A stretch of 64,000 nucleotides of DNA from Fluctibacter halophilus (GTDB taxonomy: Bacteria; Pseudomonadota; Gammaproteobacteria; Enterobacterales; Alteromonadaceae), in NCBI RefSeq assembly GCF_020687825.1, contig NZ_JAJEWP010000001.1, positions 1 through 64,000 of the forward strand. The letters run 5' to 3'. The translations under genes and the position numbers were made by a program. Numbering within the stretch: position 1 is the first letter of the stretch; each line of letters begins with the position of its first letter. Below, one piece after another: positions 9,627 to 18,489 of this stretch. The notes beneath the pieces were generated by a model, which ran no database searches, had not been told where the DNA came from, and saw only the letters and a list, made by a program, of their open reading frames with translations.

Positions 9627-9661
9627 TTCCGCAACGCAGATTTTGCGGAACTACATATAAT
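9627..9661 (+). promoter_or_regulatory. hupB promoter -10 with an upstream inverted repeat
   Basis: TATAAT at 9656-9661 lies 23 bp before the hupB start. Just upstream is a perfect 8-bp inverted repeat TTCCGCAA/TTGCGGAA (9627-9634 and 9643-9650, 8-bp spacer), which covers the position where the -35 would lie; no good -35 is seen there. This could be an operator for a dimeric regulator or a chance palindrome. Confidence 0.45.
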
Positions 9662-9683
9662 AACAATTGAAGGGGATCTTATT

Positions 9684-9956
9684 GTGAACAAGTCTCAACT
9701 CATCGATACCATTGCTGCAGGTGCAGACATTTCTAAAGCGGCTGCAGGCCGTGCACTTGACGCTTTCACCGATGCAGTGACTGATGCACTGAAAAAGGGT
9801 GATCAAGTAGCACTGGTTGGTTTCGGTACTTTCGCTGTTCGTGAGCGTTCAGCTCGCAGCGGTCGTAACCCTCAAACCGGTGAGACTATCCAAATCGCAG
9901 CGGCTAAAGTGCCTTCATTCAAAGCTGGTAAAGCTCTGAAAGACGCTTGCAACTAA
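9684..9956 (+). CDS. hupB: DNA-binding protein HU-beta
   Basis: 90 residues, the exact HU length. The sequence [27 protein letters not shown] through GRNPQTGE and [15 protein letters not shown] is characteristic of the beta subunit. HU bends and compacts DNA as a dimer. It starts with GTG at 9684 behind AGGGGA. Its place directly after lon is conserved in gammaproteobacteria. Its own terminator follows. Confidence 0.97.
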   Translation: MNKSQLIDTIAAGADISKAAAGRALDAFTDAVTDALKKGDQVALVGFGTFAVRERSARSGRNPQTGETIQIAAAKVPSFKAGKALKDACN

Positions 9957-9975
9957 GCAACACCAAGTTTGCAAA

Positions 9976-10005
9976 AAAAAGGCGATGAGAAATCATCGCC
10001 TTTTT
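9976..10005 (+). terminator. Intrinsic terminator after hupB
   Basis: GGCGATGA GAAA TCATCGCC hairpin (9981-10000) flanked by A-run and T-run, so it can act in both directions. Confidence 0.9.
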
Positions 10006-10050
10006 GTTATCTGGCGTTAGCGAAACGACGCCGCCGACCGTATCTCAACT

Positions 10051-10079
10051 GGTATTGTCTTGGGTAACTGGGCTATAAT
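10051..10079 (+). promoter_or_regulatory. Promoter candidate for ppiD
   Basis: A perfect TATAAT at 10074-10079 lies 64 bp before the ppiD start. The element 17 bp upstream (GGTATT) is a poor -35, so the call rests on the -10 and its place after the hupB terminator. Confidence 0.4.
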
Positions 10080-10142
10080 CGCGCCTCTCAAGACACATAC
10101 TCTGTGTTGTTTTGAACGGTTCTACGGAGTGTAAAGACAAAG

Positions 10143-12029
10143 ATGTTGGAAAGAATTAGAGAAGGGTCCCAGGGCGTTTGGGCCATGGTGATCCTGGGTC
10201 TGGTGATCCTGAGCTTCGTGTTCGCAGGGATTGGTGGCTATATCAGTTCGTCTACCGATGCACCGGCGGCAGAAGTCAACGGCGACACTATCAGCAAAGC
10301 AACGCTGGAACGTGCCTATGAAAACGAGCGCGCGCGCATGGAAAGCCAATACGGTGAAGCCTTTGTGGCAATGCTGTCTGATGCCGCCTACCTGCGCGAT
10401 TTTCGGCAGAACATTCTGAATCGTCTGATTGGCGAAAAGCTGATTGATCAGGCCGCGGCAGACATGGGCTTACGTGTCAGCGATGTGCAATTGAAGGATG
10501 CCATCCGTAACATGCAGGAATTCCAGGTCGGTGGTCAGTTCAACAATGATCGCTATCAGGCATTGTTGCGTCAGGCCGGCTATCAGCCCAATACCTTCCG
10601 CGATTACATGCGCACCCAGATGACCCGCCAGCAATTGACTGCAGCCATGTTTGGCAGTGCGTTCAGCTTGCCGGTTGAAGCGGAACAGATTTTTGCCCTG
10701 CAGCAGCAAACCCGTGACGCCCGTTACGCGGTTGTTCCTTCTGCGCAATTTGAAGCCGGTGTGGCATTGAGTGATGAAGACATCAATACCTACTACCAGG
10801 CGAACCTGGCTCAATACGATACCGAAGAACAGGTAAAAGTGGCCTACGTGACCCTGGACGCGAAAGATCTGGAAGCAGATATTGCACCGACAGAAGAAGA
10901 ATTGCAGGCCTATTATCAGCGCACCATCAGCGAGTACCGTACGCCGGAAGAGCGTCGTGCATCGCACATTCTGATTGAGTTCGGTGATGACCAGGATGCG
11001 GCCAAAGCTAAAGCAGACGCCCTGTTGGTTCAACTTAACGAAGGTGCTGATTTTGCCGAGCTGGCAGCGGCGGAATCGACCGATGCGTTCTCGGCTGAGA
11101 ATGGTGGAGATCTGGATTGGTTTGGTCGCGGCATTATGGATCCTGCGTTTGAGGACGCGGCATTCGGTCTGGCCAATGTTGGCGACATGAGCGGTGTGGT
11201 GGAAAGCGAGTTTGGTTACCACATCATTCTGTTGACTGACGTCAAACCTGAGCAAACGGAAGCATTTGAGAACGTGCGTGAGGACCTGGTCGTTAAGCTG
11301 ACGGAAGAGCAGGCGCTGGATAAATTCTACGAAGTTCAGGAGCGCATGGCGCAACTGGCCTTTGAGGTACCAGACACCTTGGTTGACATGGAGTCAGAGC
11401 TGGGCCTGACCGTGCAGCAGACCGAACTGTTTACCCGCAATACCGCCCCTGCGCCACTGGATAGTCCGCAGGCGCTGGCAACCGCGTTCAGTGCGGATAC
11501 CATCGACAGCGGCATGAATACTGATCTGGTGGAATTCGGTGAGCATCAGGTGATGGTAATGCGTGTGGTTGAACATGAGCCTGCCCGCACCCAGTCACTG
11601 GACGAAGTGAAACAGGACATCGTTGCTGCCCTGACCCAGCAAAAGGCCCAACAAGCGGCCAAAGACTGGGCCATGAGCGTGTTGGCTGATGTGGTTGCAG
11701 GAACTGACGTGACCGCTACCCTGGCTGAGAAAGATGCCGCCTGGGAAGAGAAAGCGGCAGTGCAACGTTTTGATGCGACCCTGGCCCGCAACATTATCGA
11801 CAAGCTGTTCGCATTGGCGCCTGAAGGCGAAGATAAAGCGGGCGTTGTCAGTCTGGATAATGGTGATGTTGCACTGGTAGAGCTGACCGGTGTGAATCAC
11901 GGCGAGGCTGCAGAACCCGCAGCGCTGGCTTCCATTCAGGAGCGTATGGCGACGAATGCAGGTCAGCAACAATATGCGGCACTGATTGAAGCATTGCGCA
12001 GTGAAGCAGACATCAAGCTGTTTCAATAA
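10143..12029 (+). CDS. ppiD: Periplasmic chaperone / SurA-like peptidyl-prolyl isomerase family protein PpiD
   Basis: 628 residues. A single N-terminal transmembrane anchor (VWAMVILGLVILSFVFAGIGGYI, about residues 12-35) is followed by a SurA-N-like chaperone region, a parvulin rotamase domain (RRASHILIEF at about 270 through FGYHIILLTD) and a C-terminal region. PpiD sits in the inner membrane facing the periplasm near SecYEG and helps newly exported outer-membrane proteins. In the family the parvulin domain is usually weakly active or inactive. The hupB-ppiD order is conserved. Confidence 0.95.
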   Translation: MLERIREGSQGVWAMVILGLVILSFVFAGIGGYISSSTDAPAAEVNGDTISKATLERAYENERARMESQYGEAFVAMLSDAAYLRDFRQNILNRLIGEKLIDQAAADMGLRVSDVQLKDAIRNMQEFQVGGQFNNDRYQALLRQAGYQPNTFRDYMRTQMTRQQLTAAMFGSAFSLPVEAEQIFALQQQTRDARYAVVPSAQFEAGVALSDEDINTYYQANLAQYDTEEQVKVAYVTLDAKDLEADIAPTEEELQAYYQRTISEYRTPEERRASHILIEFGDDQDAAKAKADALLVQLNEGADFAELAAAESTDAFSAENGGDLDWFGRGIMDPAFEDAAFGLANVGDMSGVVESEFGYHIILLTDVKPEQTEAFENVREDLVVKLTEEQALDKFYEVQERMAQLAFEVPDTLVDMESELGLTVQQTELFTRNTAPAPLDSPQALATAFSADTIDSGMNTDLVEFGEHQVMVMRVVEHEPARTQSLDEVKQDIVAALTQQKAQQAAKDWAMSVLADVVAGTDVTATLAEKDAAWEEKAAVQRFDATLARNIIDKLFALAPEGEDKAGVVSLDNGDVALVELTGVNHGEAAEPAALASIQERMATNAGQQQYAALIEALRSEADIKLFQ

Positions 12030-12045
12030 CTGATCAGTACGAAAT

Positions 12046-12075
12046 AAAAAAGGAGCCTGAGGGCTCCTTTTTTTA
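12046..12075. terminator. Bidirectional terminator between ppiD and glpK
   Basis: AAGGAGCC TGAG GGCTCCTT hairpin (12050-12069) with A-run on the left and T-run on the right. It can end both ppiD (+) and glpK (-). Confidence 0.88.
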
Positions 12076-12095
12076 TGCGCTACATTCATCGGCTG

Positions 12096-13586
12096 CTAGT
12101 CGCTGCCGACCTTGATCCGGTCGATGGCCTGTCGCCAGCCATCATAGGCTTTTTCCCGCGCTTGCTCAGACAGACGGGGTTCAAAGGTTTGTCCTTGTTG
12201 CCAGCGCTCAGCAATTTCCTCGAGGGTGTTAAACACACCGGCCTGTAAGGCTGCCAGGTAGGCCACACCCAACGCGGTGGTTTCACTGGTCTGGCTACGC
12301 TGTACCTGGATACCCAGTGTATCGGCCAGGTAGGCCATTACCCATTGATTGTTGCTCATGCCGCCATCGACCCGCAGGCAACTGGCCAGCAGGCCGTCAG
12401 CGTTCATGGCTTCGAGTAAATCACGGGTTTGATAGCACACCGATTGTAACCCGGCGGCGACGATTTCATTGATGCCGGTATCCCGGGTCAGTCCCAGCAG
12501 TGCGCCACGGGCGTCGGGATCCCAGTAAGGCGCACCAAGCCCGGTAAAAGCCGGCACCAGATACACGTTGCTTTCGGTATTGGCCGCTTTGGCCAATGCT
12601 TCGCTTTGTTCCGCCGAGGCGATCAGCTTCAGGCCATCACGCAGCCATTGCACTGTCGCACCCGCCATAAAGATACTGCCTTCCAGCGCGTAGGTGGGCT
12701 TGCCGTTCAGACGGTATCCCAACGTGGTGAGCAGACGGTGCTGGGACTGCACCGGTTGATCGCCGGTGTTGGCAATCATAAAGCAGCCTGTGCCGTAGGT
12801 GCTCTTGACCATGCCGGGAGAAAAACATGCCTGGCCGACCAGTGCTGCTTGTTGATCACCGGCCATTGCCTGTACCGGAATGGCCGCACCGAACCAGTGC
12901 GGCGCAATCTGTCCAAATTCGGCGGCGTTGTCGAGGACGTCAGGCAGCAGGCTGGCGGGAATATCAAATTCAGACAGAATGCGTGGATCCCAGCATTGTT
13001 GGTGCAGGTTAAACAACATGGTCCGGGAGGCATTGGTGGCATCTGTGGCGTGGCGTTTGCCGTCGGTCAGGCGCCACAACAGGTAGGTATCCACCGTACC
13101 AAAGGCCAGTTCACCCCGTTCGGCGCGAGTCCGTGCGCCGTCGACATTGTCCAGGATCCAGCGAATTTTGGTGGCTGAAAAGTAAGGGTCCAACAACAGA
13201 CCGGTGGCCTGTTGTACATAGTGAACAAATTCCTCATCGGTGCTGTAGGCATGACACATGTCACTGGTGCGTCGGTCCTGCCACACGATGGCGGGATAAA
13301 CAGCCTCGCCGGTGGCGCGGTCCCAGATCAGGGTGGTTTCCCGCTGATTGGTGATGCCTGTACTGATGATGCGGGTTGCATCAATGCCGGTTTGCTCAAT
13401 GACCTGTTTGACCGTGTTGTACACACTGTCCCAAATCTGCTCAGGCTGATGTTCTACCCAGCCATCATGGGGAAAGTGTTGGGGGAATTCCTGCTGGGCT
13501 GAACCCAGGCACTCTCCGGTGGTTGAAAACAGGATGGCACGGGAACTGGTGGTGCCCTGGTCAATGGCGAGGATACAATCAGACAC
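12096..13586 (-). CDS. glpK: Glycerol kinase
   Basis: 496 residues, the family length. FGGY-kinase hallmarks are present: the N-terminal phosphate-binding [18 protein letters not shown] and the substrate loop, and in the C-terminal domain [30 protein letters not shown] and [12 protein letters not shown]. The enzyme phosphorylates glycerol to sn-glycerol-3-phosphate in the cytoplasm. No glpF or glpD is adjacent. The only companion is the small membrane gene 30 bp upstream, which may be part of the same transcript. Confidence 0.96.
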   Translation of the reverse strand: MSDCILAIDQGTTSSRAILFSTTGECLGSAQQEFPQHFPHDGWVEHQPEQIWDSVYNTVKQVIEQTGIDATRIISTGITNQRETTLIWDRATGEAVYPAIVWQDRRTSDMCHAYSTDEEFVHYVQQATGLLLDPYFSATKIRWILDNVDGARTRAERGELAFGTVDTYLLWRLTDGKRHATDATNASRTMLFNLHQQCWDPRILSEFDIPASLLPDVLDNAAEFGQIAPHWFGAAIPVQAMAGDQQAALVGQACFSPGMVKSTYGTGCFMIANTGDQPVQSQHRLLTTLGYRLNGKPTYALEGSIFMAGATVQWLRDGLKLIASAEQSEALAKAANTESNVYLVPAFTGLGAPYWDPDARGALLGLTRDTGINEIVAAGLQSVCYQTRDLLEAMNADGLLASCLRVDGGMSNNQWVMAYLADTLGIQVQRSQTSETTALGVAYLAALQAGVFNTLEEIAERWQQGQTFEPRLSEQAREKAYDGWRQAIDRIKVGSD

Positions 13587-13616
13587 GCTGCGCTCCCGTG
13601 TTTAATGCGTGATGGT

Positions 13617-13790
13617 TCATAGTCGGGTCAGCCACAGCATGATTGTGTAAAACGCGGCAATCACCGCCGAAAAAATCAGAATATAGGTGTAGCCTTGTTT
13701 GCCCTGGGACAGGGAATATCCATTGGCTTTCAGATAGCCGGTCCACAGCAGACACAAGGCCAGTGGCAACATGAACAGCAGTTTAATCAT
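13617..13790 (-). CDS. Small two-helix membrane protein
   Basis: A 57-residue protein with two hydrophobic segments (LLFMLPLALCLLWTGYL and IFSAVIAAFYTIMLWLT) joined by a short polar loop containing LSQGKQGY. The frame extends 4 codons further to a GTG, but AGGAG lies 11 bp before the ATG at 13790 and overlaps the GTG, so the ATG is chosen. It precedes glpK on the same strand by 30 bp. It is too short for a glycerol facilitator; a regulatory or uncharacterised membrane role is possible. I do not recognise the family. Confidence 0.65.
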   Translation of the reverse strand: MIKLLFMLPLALCLLWTGYLKANGYSLSQGKQGYTYILIFSAVIAAFYTIMLWLTRL

Positions 13791-13959
13791 GGCCGTTGGC
13801 ACTCCTTGGTATTTTTCTTTAGGCTAGCCAATTTTACCCCATATGTCATGACGTTCCGTATCAAAATAAGTGCACGATGTCTTTGATTTGTCGTTGTTTT
13901 GACATTGTTTTGTCATTCTCGGTGTGTGCAATAGCACAAACCACCGCTGGGGATAAATC

Positions 13960-15171
13960 ATGACCACAACCCTTGCTTCGCACCACGGAATCCTTTATTC
14001 ACCCAACCCTGCAGGGCAGCATATCCCGATCCACGGGCGCAGTGTGGCCTATACCCAGGCGTTGATCCGCAAGCCGTCGGTGACGCCCGAGGATGGAGGC
14101 TGTCAGGTCTGGCTGGCGGAAAAGCTGTCTGCGCTGGGGTTTGAGTGTCACGCCTTCGTTGACAATGGCGTACGAAACCTGATTGCCAGTATTGGTCAGG
14201 GCGGTCGGGCATTCGGGTTTGCCGGACATACGGACGTGGTTCCCCCTGGCCCTGAGAACCGCTGGATGGCACCGCCGTTTGCGGCAACGATGATCAATGA
14301 TGAGATTATCGGACGGGGCGCGTCGGACATGAAATCCGGGCTGGCCTGCATGCTGGCAGCCACCGAGCGGTTTATTCAACAGCACGGCGTACCCAAGCAG
14401 CGCTTCCTGTGGCTGGTAACCAGTGATGAAGAGGGGGAAGCAGAGTACGGTAGTCAGTCTATCGTCCGTTACCTGCAACAACAGGGGATCAGGTTGGACA
14501 GTTGTCTGGTCGGGGAGCCCACCGCCAGCTCAGAAACCGGTGACACCATTAAAGTGGGTCGCCGAGGTGCCCTGACCGGGCGTATTCAGTTGCGCGGCAA
14601 AGCCGGTCATGTGGCGTATCCGAAGCAAACCGTGAATGCGATTCACCGCGCCTCGGCGGTGATTGACGGGATCCTCGCCTTACCCTGGGACGAGGGCAGT
14701 GATGATTTTCCCGGTACTACCGTGCAGATCACCCATGTAGATTCTGGCAGCTATACCGACAATATCGTTCCCGCCGGCTGCGACGTCGCATTCAACGTGC
14801 GCTACAGTGACCGCTTCAGTGGCGAACAGGTGGTCGCCATGATTGAAACCGTGATTGCGCACGTCGCGCCCGACAGTACCCTGCACTGGGAACGCCCTTG
14901 TGAGCCATACATCAACAACGACAACAGCGCCGGGGGCCTGATCAGCGCGGTTGAGCGGGCGGTTCACGCCAACACCGGACGCTATCCGCTGCTGTCGACA
15001 TCCGGTGGCACGTCTGACGGACGTTTCTTTGCCGGGATGGGGGCCAAAGTGGTGGAACTGGGCGTGCCCAACGCCACCATTCATCAGCTCAATGAGCGGG
15101 TGCACGTATCGGATTTGGTCACGCTGGAAAATATCTATACCGATCTGTTGTGTGAGCAGTTGGGCAGTTAA
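13960..15171 (+). CDS. dapE: Succinyl-diaminopimelate desuccinylase
   Basis: 403 residues. M20 metallopeptidase-family signatures are complete: GHTDVVPPG (metal His and Asp), GRGASDMKSG (bridging Asp), TSDEEGEA (catalytic Glu pair), SGGTSDGRF and the final metal-binding NATIHQLNERV. DapE hydrolyses N-succinyl-LL-diaminopimelate in lysine and peptidoglycan-precursor synthesis. Compared with the usual length of about 375 residues it has roughly 25 extra N-terminal residues (MTTTLASHHGILYSPNPAG). No later ATG restores the short form, so the extension seems real. It is a stand-alone gene, convergent with the lipoprotein gene that follows. Confidence 0.9.
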   Translation: MTTTLASHHGILYSPNPAGQHIPIHGRSVAYTQALIRKPSVTPEDGGCQVWLAEKLSALGFECHAFVDNGVRNLIASIGQGGRAFGFAGHTDVVPPGPENRWMAPPFAATMINDEIIGRGASDMKSGLACMLAATERFIQQHGVPKQRFLWLVTSDEEGEAEYGSQSIVRYLQQQGIRLDSCLVGEPTASSETGDTIKVGRRGALTGRIQLRGKAGHVAYPKQTVNAIHRASAVIDGILALPWDEGSDDFPGTTVQITHVDSGSYTDNIVPAGCDVAFNVRYSDRFSGEQVVAMIETVIAHVAPDSTLHWERPCEPYINNDNSAGGLISAVERAVHANTGRYPLLSTSGGTSDGRFFAGMGAKVVELGVPNATIHQLNERVHVSDLVTLENIYTDLLCEQLGS

Positions 15172-15183
15172 TTCTTATTGTTT

Positions 15184-17142
15184 TTATTGTGGTAGGCCAA
15201 ACAAGACATCCGTCGGTTTACGACGCTTTTCTTGCGGGTCTGGTTCAAGGTGAATTGGCCGCTCTACCACCGGCGCGCAATGCTGGATGCTCGCCGGATC
15301 AGGGTGTTGGTTTTTATCATCGGAAATCTGCCAGGTGACCGGTAACCAGTAGTTCAACGCGCCAAAATCGCCGTGCTTTCTCGGCAGTGACGGCTCAACT
15401 CCGTTTGGCCATTGTTCGATGTCATGAAAGGCTTTCAGAGTGACATTGCCATTAACGCCGTCGAAGGCCTGCAAAATGGCAGGCAATGAAGATTGAACAT
15501 TGATTTCTGCACCGAACGTACGCTTAAGGTGGTGTTCGGGTTCGTCATGGTATTTGTCAATCGACACCAGCAGCGAACCTGACGGCGCAAGGCCAAACGC
15601 GTAAAACTCTGCCACTTCGGACACCCGGTTCAGGGTCAGGTTGTAGAAGTTGATGCGGTGTTTGGCACGCAGGATATCCGGGACTATGGCCAGGGTTTCC
15701 TGGGTACTGGCTGCGGCGGCCATAAACACAATGTCTTTGAGCATGTCGGACTGACGCCATTGCTGTTGGTATTTTTCCAGCAGATTGTTGATGGCGATAG
15801 TGCCCATACTGTGACCCACCAGGGTGATTTGCAAATCCAGTTCTGGCATGGCCTGCTTGAGGGCAAACAGGCTTTCAAAGAATGAGCCGAGTGAACTGCC
15901 GATACCGTCTTTGTAGCCTTTTCCGAACCGTTCTTCCAGGCGTGTGTCGGAATCACCGGTCGGGTCGAACATGTTTCTGGCCCGTCGCTTCATCACCTTC
16001 CAGGCGTTGCCGGCAATGGTGCCGTTCCACAAACTGCCAATCACATACCGCAGCGGCGAGACCACGGTAAACACCGAGGTTTTGGCATAATGTCCCAAAG
16101 AGCCGTAACGATAGACCGAACGGTTGATGTCGATGTGGGCCGGGGGCTTATCGGTGCTATCACCTTTCAGGTCAATACGCTTGTACGCGAACCTGTTTGG
16201 GAGGGCTTCTGTATGATCCTCAGTATTGTCACGATGGCATTGCAGGCTGTCGAACTGGTTGTAGGCCTCTGTCCACGAGCTCGATAACAGCAGCCCGCCT
16301 CGGGAGGCAAAGCGATCTTTGTCATTGGTGAACTGGTAGTAAACATTGGAGGGAAACTCGCCAATGGATGTGATCAAATCTTCCAGCAGTACTACCGGCG
16401 AAGACAGCCAGCCAAATACCGGGCGGGGGCGGCGCCCTTCGCGCAACCCGGTCAGGTGCTCCCAGTAAGTGCCGGATGGATTTGACGGCCAGGATACGTA
16501 GACGGGGTATTGCCAGTCGTCTGTGACGGCGTGCTGTTCGAGGAGCGGTGAACCAAGGGGCAGCCCTGCTTTGATGTATTCCAGTTGGGTTTCCATGCGC
16601 TGATCGGTGGCGGCATAGGTGTTCAGTCCGCCGTGGAAGTAAATCATAAACTTGACCGGTCGCTTGCCGTCAATAAAGGCGGTTTTCATCGCCTCGTGAG
16701 CCTGTTCTAAACCGTTGTTGGTCGAGGTATTGCCCTGCGCGTCTGGCGTTTTTACAACGGCATCCATGTACATCTGGGCCGCGGTCATGCATTGCTGTGT
16801 CGATGTTTCGTCGTGTGCATCATCGGCAGCGCTGCTGTCACCCTTGCTCTCCGTGTTTTTGCAGGACAGCTTAAAGGCTTGCAAAAAGATGGTTTTGTAG
16901 CGCGCTTGCACCTCTTCTAGTGTCAGGTGCTTGTGTATGTCTCTGAACAGCGGTGACTCTCTGACAATCTCATTCTCGACCAGATAACCGTGGCGGGATA
17001 CCCGTAATATGTGCTGTCTGGATTTTTCAGCGTAGTTGTCGTAGTGGGGAGATTGACCTTTAACCGGGGTATAAGCGCAGCCGCTGAGCCAGGCTGTCGT
17101 CGCCAGTAGCACGAACATGATCCCTGTTTTCACTGCGAACAT
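15184..17142 (-). CDS. Large lipoprotein with alpha/beta-hydrolase motif
   Basis: 652 residues from ATG 17142. The N terminus MFAVKTGIMFVLLATTAWLSGC is a lipoprotein signal with lipobox LSGC. The upstream extension to 17211 lacks signal character and is rejected; an ATG 8 codons later is also possible and has a better Shine-Dalgarno. Two regions suggest a hydrolase: KFMIYFHGGLNTY near residue 170 (oxyanion-hole type HGG) and ITLVGHSMGTIAINNLL near residue 440, a GxSxG nucleophile elbow. The acceptor is unknown, and lipase/esterase or peptidase activity are both possible. It is isolated between dapE (convergent) and an unrelated membrane gene. Confidence 0.7.
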   Translation of the reverse strand: MFAVKTGIMFVLLATTAWLSGCAYTPVKGQSPHYDNYAEKSRQHILRVSRHGYLVENEIVRESPLFRDIHKHLTLEEVQARYKTIFLQAFKLSCKNTESKGDSSAADDAHDETSTQQCMTAAQMYMDAVVKTPDAQGNTSTNNGLEQAHEAMKTAFIDGKRPVKFMIYFHGGLNTYAATDQRMETQLEYIKAGLPLGSPLLEQHAVTDDWQYPVYVSWPSNPSGTYWEHLTGLREGRRPRPVFGWLSSPVVLLEDLITSIGEFPSNVYYQFTNDKDRFASRGGLLLSSSWTEAYNQFDSLQCHRDNTEDHTEALPNRFAYKRIDLKGDSTDKPPAHIDINRSVYRYGSLGHYAKTSVFTVVSPLRYVIGSLWNGTIAGNAWKVMKRRARNMFDPTGDSDTRLEERFGKGYKDGIGSSLGSFFESLFALKQAMPELDLQITLVGHSMGTIAINNLLEKYQQQWRQSDMLKDIVFMAAAASTQETLAIVPDILRAKHRINFYNLTLNRVSEVAEFYAFGLAPSGSLLVSIDKYHDEPEHHLKRTFGAEINVQSSLPAILQAFDGVNGNVTLKAFHDIEQWPNGVEPSLPRKHGDFGALNYWLPVTWQISDDKNQHPDPASIQHCAPVVERPIHLEPDPQEKRRKPTDVLFGLPQ

Positions 17143-17228
17143 CCTGTTTTGTGGTTTTAGTAACCATAGAGCAGGATGTTCGCCTTGGCAAACCGGCACC
17201 GTCCGGGACAAACCGGTGCCGAATGTGT

Positions 17229-17750
17229 TTACTCGTCGTCGACCATTTCGCTGCGAGGGATCACGATCCAGCCGTCGATAAACAGGGTTTTTGGACGTCG
17301 GGCGTTGTAGATGATGCCACTGTCAAAGTGTTCGCGCACAGCCTGGTGGGTCAGGAACAGGGGATCTTTGCGGTAATAGTTGCGCAGGGTGATGGCCTTG
17401 TCGAATTTGGCATGTTCGCGCGGCGACACCGCCGTGGAGTGGGCAATATTGCCGACTTTCAGCCATACGCCAGCGTCAGTGACCTTAGTGACCTTCATCG
17501 GGATAAAGCGATGTTTGGCATCAGAGTCAGGGTTGAGGGCAAAGTAATCGGCGTAGAAAAAGTCACTTTGGCGTGGATTATCGATGATATTCGCCACCAT
17601 GGCGTCTTCCCGCTGGGCATAAAACGGGTAGGCGATCAGGAAGGTCAGTAACAGGATGACTTCAATGTGTTCCCACAGCACCGTGCGTACCTGATCAAAA
17701 GAAACAAACCCGGCATTCTGGCCCGGAAACGAAGCATGTGCGATGGTCAT
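17229..17750 (-). CDS. Hypothetical single-pass membrane protein
   Basis: 173 residues with one hydrophobic segment (VILLLTFLIAYPFYA, about residues 30-46) and a soluble, probably periplasmic, C-terminal part with blocks FIPMKVTKVTDAGVWLKVGN and RRPKTLFIDGWIVIPRSEM. No known domain is recognised. It lies between the lipoprotein gene and trxC on the same strand, with gaps of about 90-100 bp. Confidence 0.6.
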   Translation of the reverse strand: MTIAHASFPGQNAGFVSFDQVRTVLWEHIEVILLLTFLIAYPFYAQREDAMVANIIDNPRQSDFFYADYFALNPDSDAKHRFIPMKVTKVTDAGVWLKVGNIAHSTAVSPREHAKFDKAITLRNYYRKDPLFLTHQAVREHFDSGIIYNARRPKTLFIDGWIVIPRSEMVDDE

Positions 17751-17852
17751 TGAAGTTCCTTTATTTTATCCAGTTCAACATGATTCACCCTAGTGTCCGC
17801 CGATCAACCACGCAACCGTACAGGTGCGAACGGCGGGTGTCATGGGGTGGTT

Positions 17853-18275
17853 TTACAGGTGCTGCGATAGCCACTGCTGAAACTGAGCGCCCGGCAGAGC
17901 GCCTGCCACACGGTCGACTTCCCGACCTTGTTTAAACACCATCAGCGTGGGGATGGAGCGGATCCCAAACCGGGCCGCAGTCTGCTGGCACGCTTCGGTG
18001 TCGACCTTGAGAAACCGAGCGCGGGTATGCATGGCCCGGGCAGTGGCTTCATAGGTTGGCGCAAACTGCACACAGGGACCACACCAGGACGCCCAGAAAT
18101 CCACCACCACCGGCAAGTCGGAACGCTCAATGTGGCGGGCAAAGCTGTCATCACTGGCACTGATGGGCGCTGCGGGCAACAGTGCCTGTTTGCATTTACC
18201 ACACACCGGCGCGTCATTCAGACGTTGCTCTGGCACACGGTTGGTGGCTAGGCATTGGGGGCAGACAATGTTCAT
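17853..18275 (-). CDS. trxC: Thioredoxin 2 (zinc-finger thioredoxin)
   Basis: 140 residues. The N-terminal zinc ribbon has two CxxC pairs (C5/C8 and C25/C28), the mark of TrxC, followed by a thioredoxin fold with active site WCGPC (C65, C68) and the cis-Pro loop RSIPTLMVF. It reduces protein disulfides in the cytoplasm and is often oxidative-stress induced; no OxyR site could be confirmed by eye. It starts with ATG at 18275 behind AAGGAA-like sequence. Cassette island B begins about 60 bp upstream of the start codon, so its promoter region may have been altered by that insertion. Confidence 0.93.
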   Translation of the reverse strand: MNIVCPQCLATNRVPEQRLNDAPVCGKCKQALLPAAPISASDDSFARHIERSDLPVVVDFWASWCGPCVQFAPTYEATARAMHTRARFLKVDTEACQQTAARFGIRSIPTLMVFKQGREVDRVAGALPGAQFQQWLSQHL

Positions 18276-18336
18276 GGCGATTCCTTATTGAAGGCCTATT
18301 GCCACTATCCTAGGGGGAATTGTGGGTGGAGGCAAT

Positions 18337-18364
18337 GTGCCAGTAGTGGACGCTGATTGGCTCA
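18337..18364 (+). repeat. Left-end repeat of cassette island B
   Basis: GTGCCAGTAGTGGAC, then GC, then TGATTGGCTCA. The same 15-mer followed by TG and TGATTAGCTCA starts at 61310 at the left end of island C (about 25 of 28 positions identical). The core AGTAGTGGAC reappears inverted at the right ends. Confidence 0.7.
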
Positions 18365-18425
18365 GTATCGAACGGTTGCCTTGATTGAACAGCTGGTTTT
18401 TAATGCCGCAATGAGCGACAAGAAT

Positions 18426-18478
18426 GTCCAACGGAGGCACCGAAAGAGCCGGAGTGATGCACGATTGCCTTGTTATGC
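18426..18478 (-). other. Short attC-type site (cassette island B)
   Basis: On the minus strand R''-like GCATAAC (18478-18472) is followed by AAGGCAATC and, 53 nt from the start, by R' GTTGGAC (18432-18426) preceded by GGTGCCTCC. The inner halves AAGGCA and TGCCTCC are complementary. The R'' heptamer is the exact inverted complement of GTTATGC at the other end of the cassette (19182-19176), as expected for a cassette integrated from its circular form. The site is shorter than usual, so the R' side may be truncated. Confidence 0.6.
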
Positions 18479-18489
18479 GATTTCAATTG

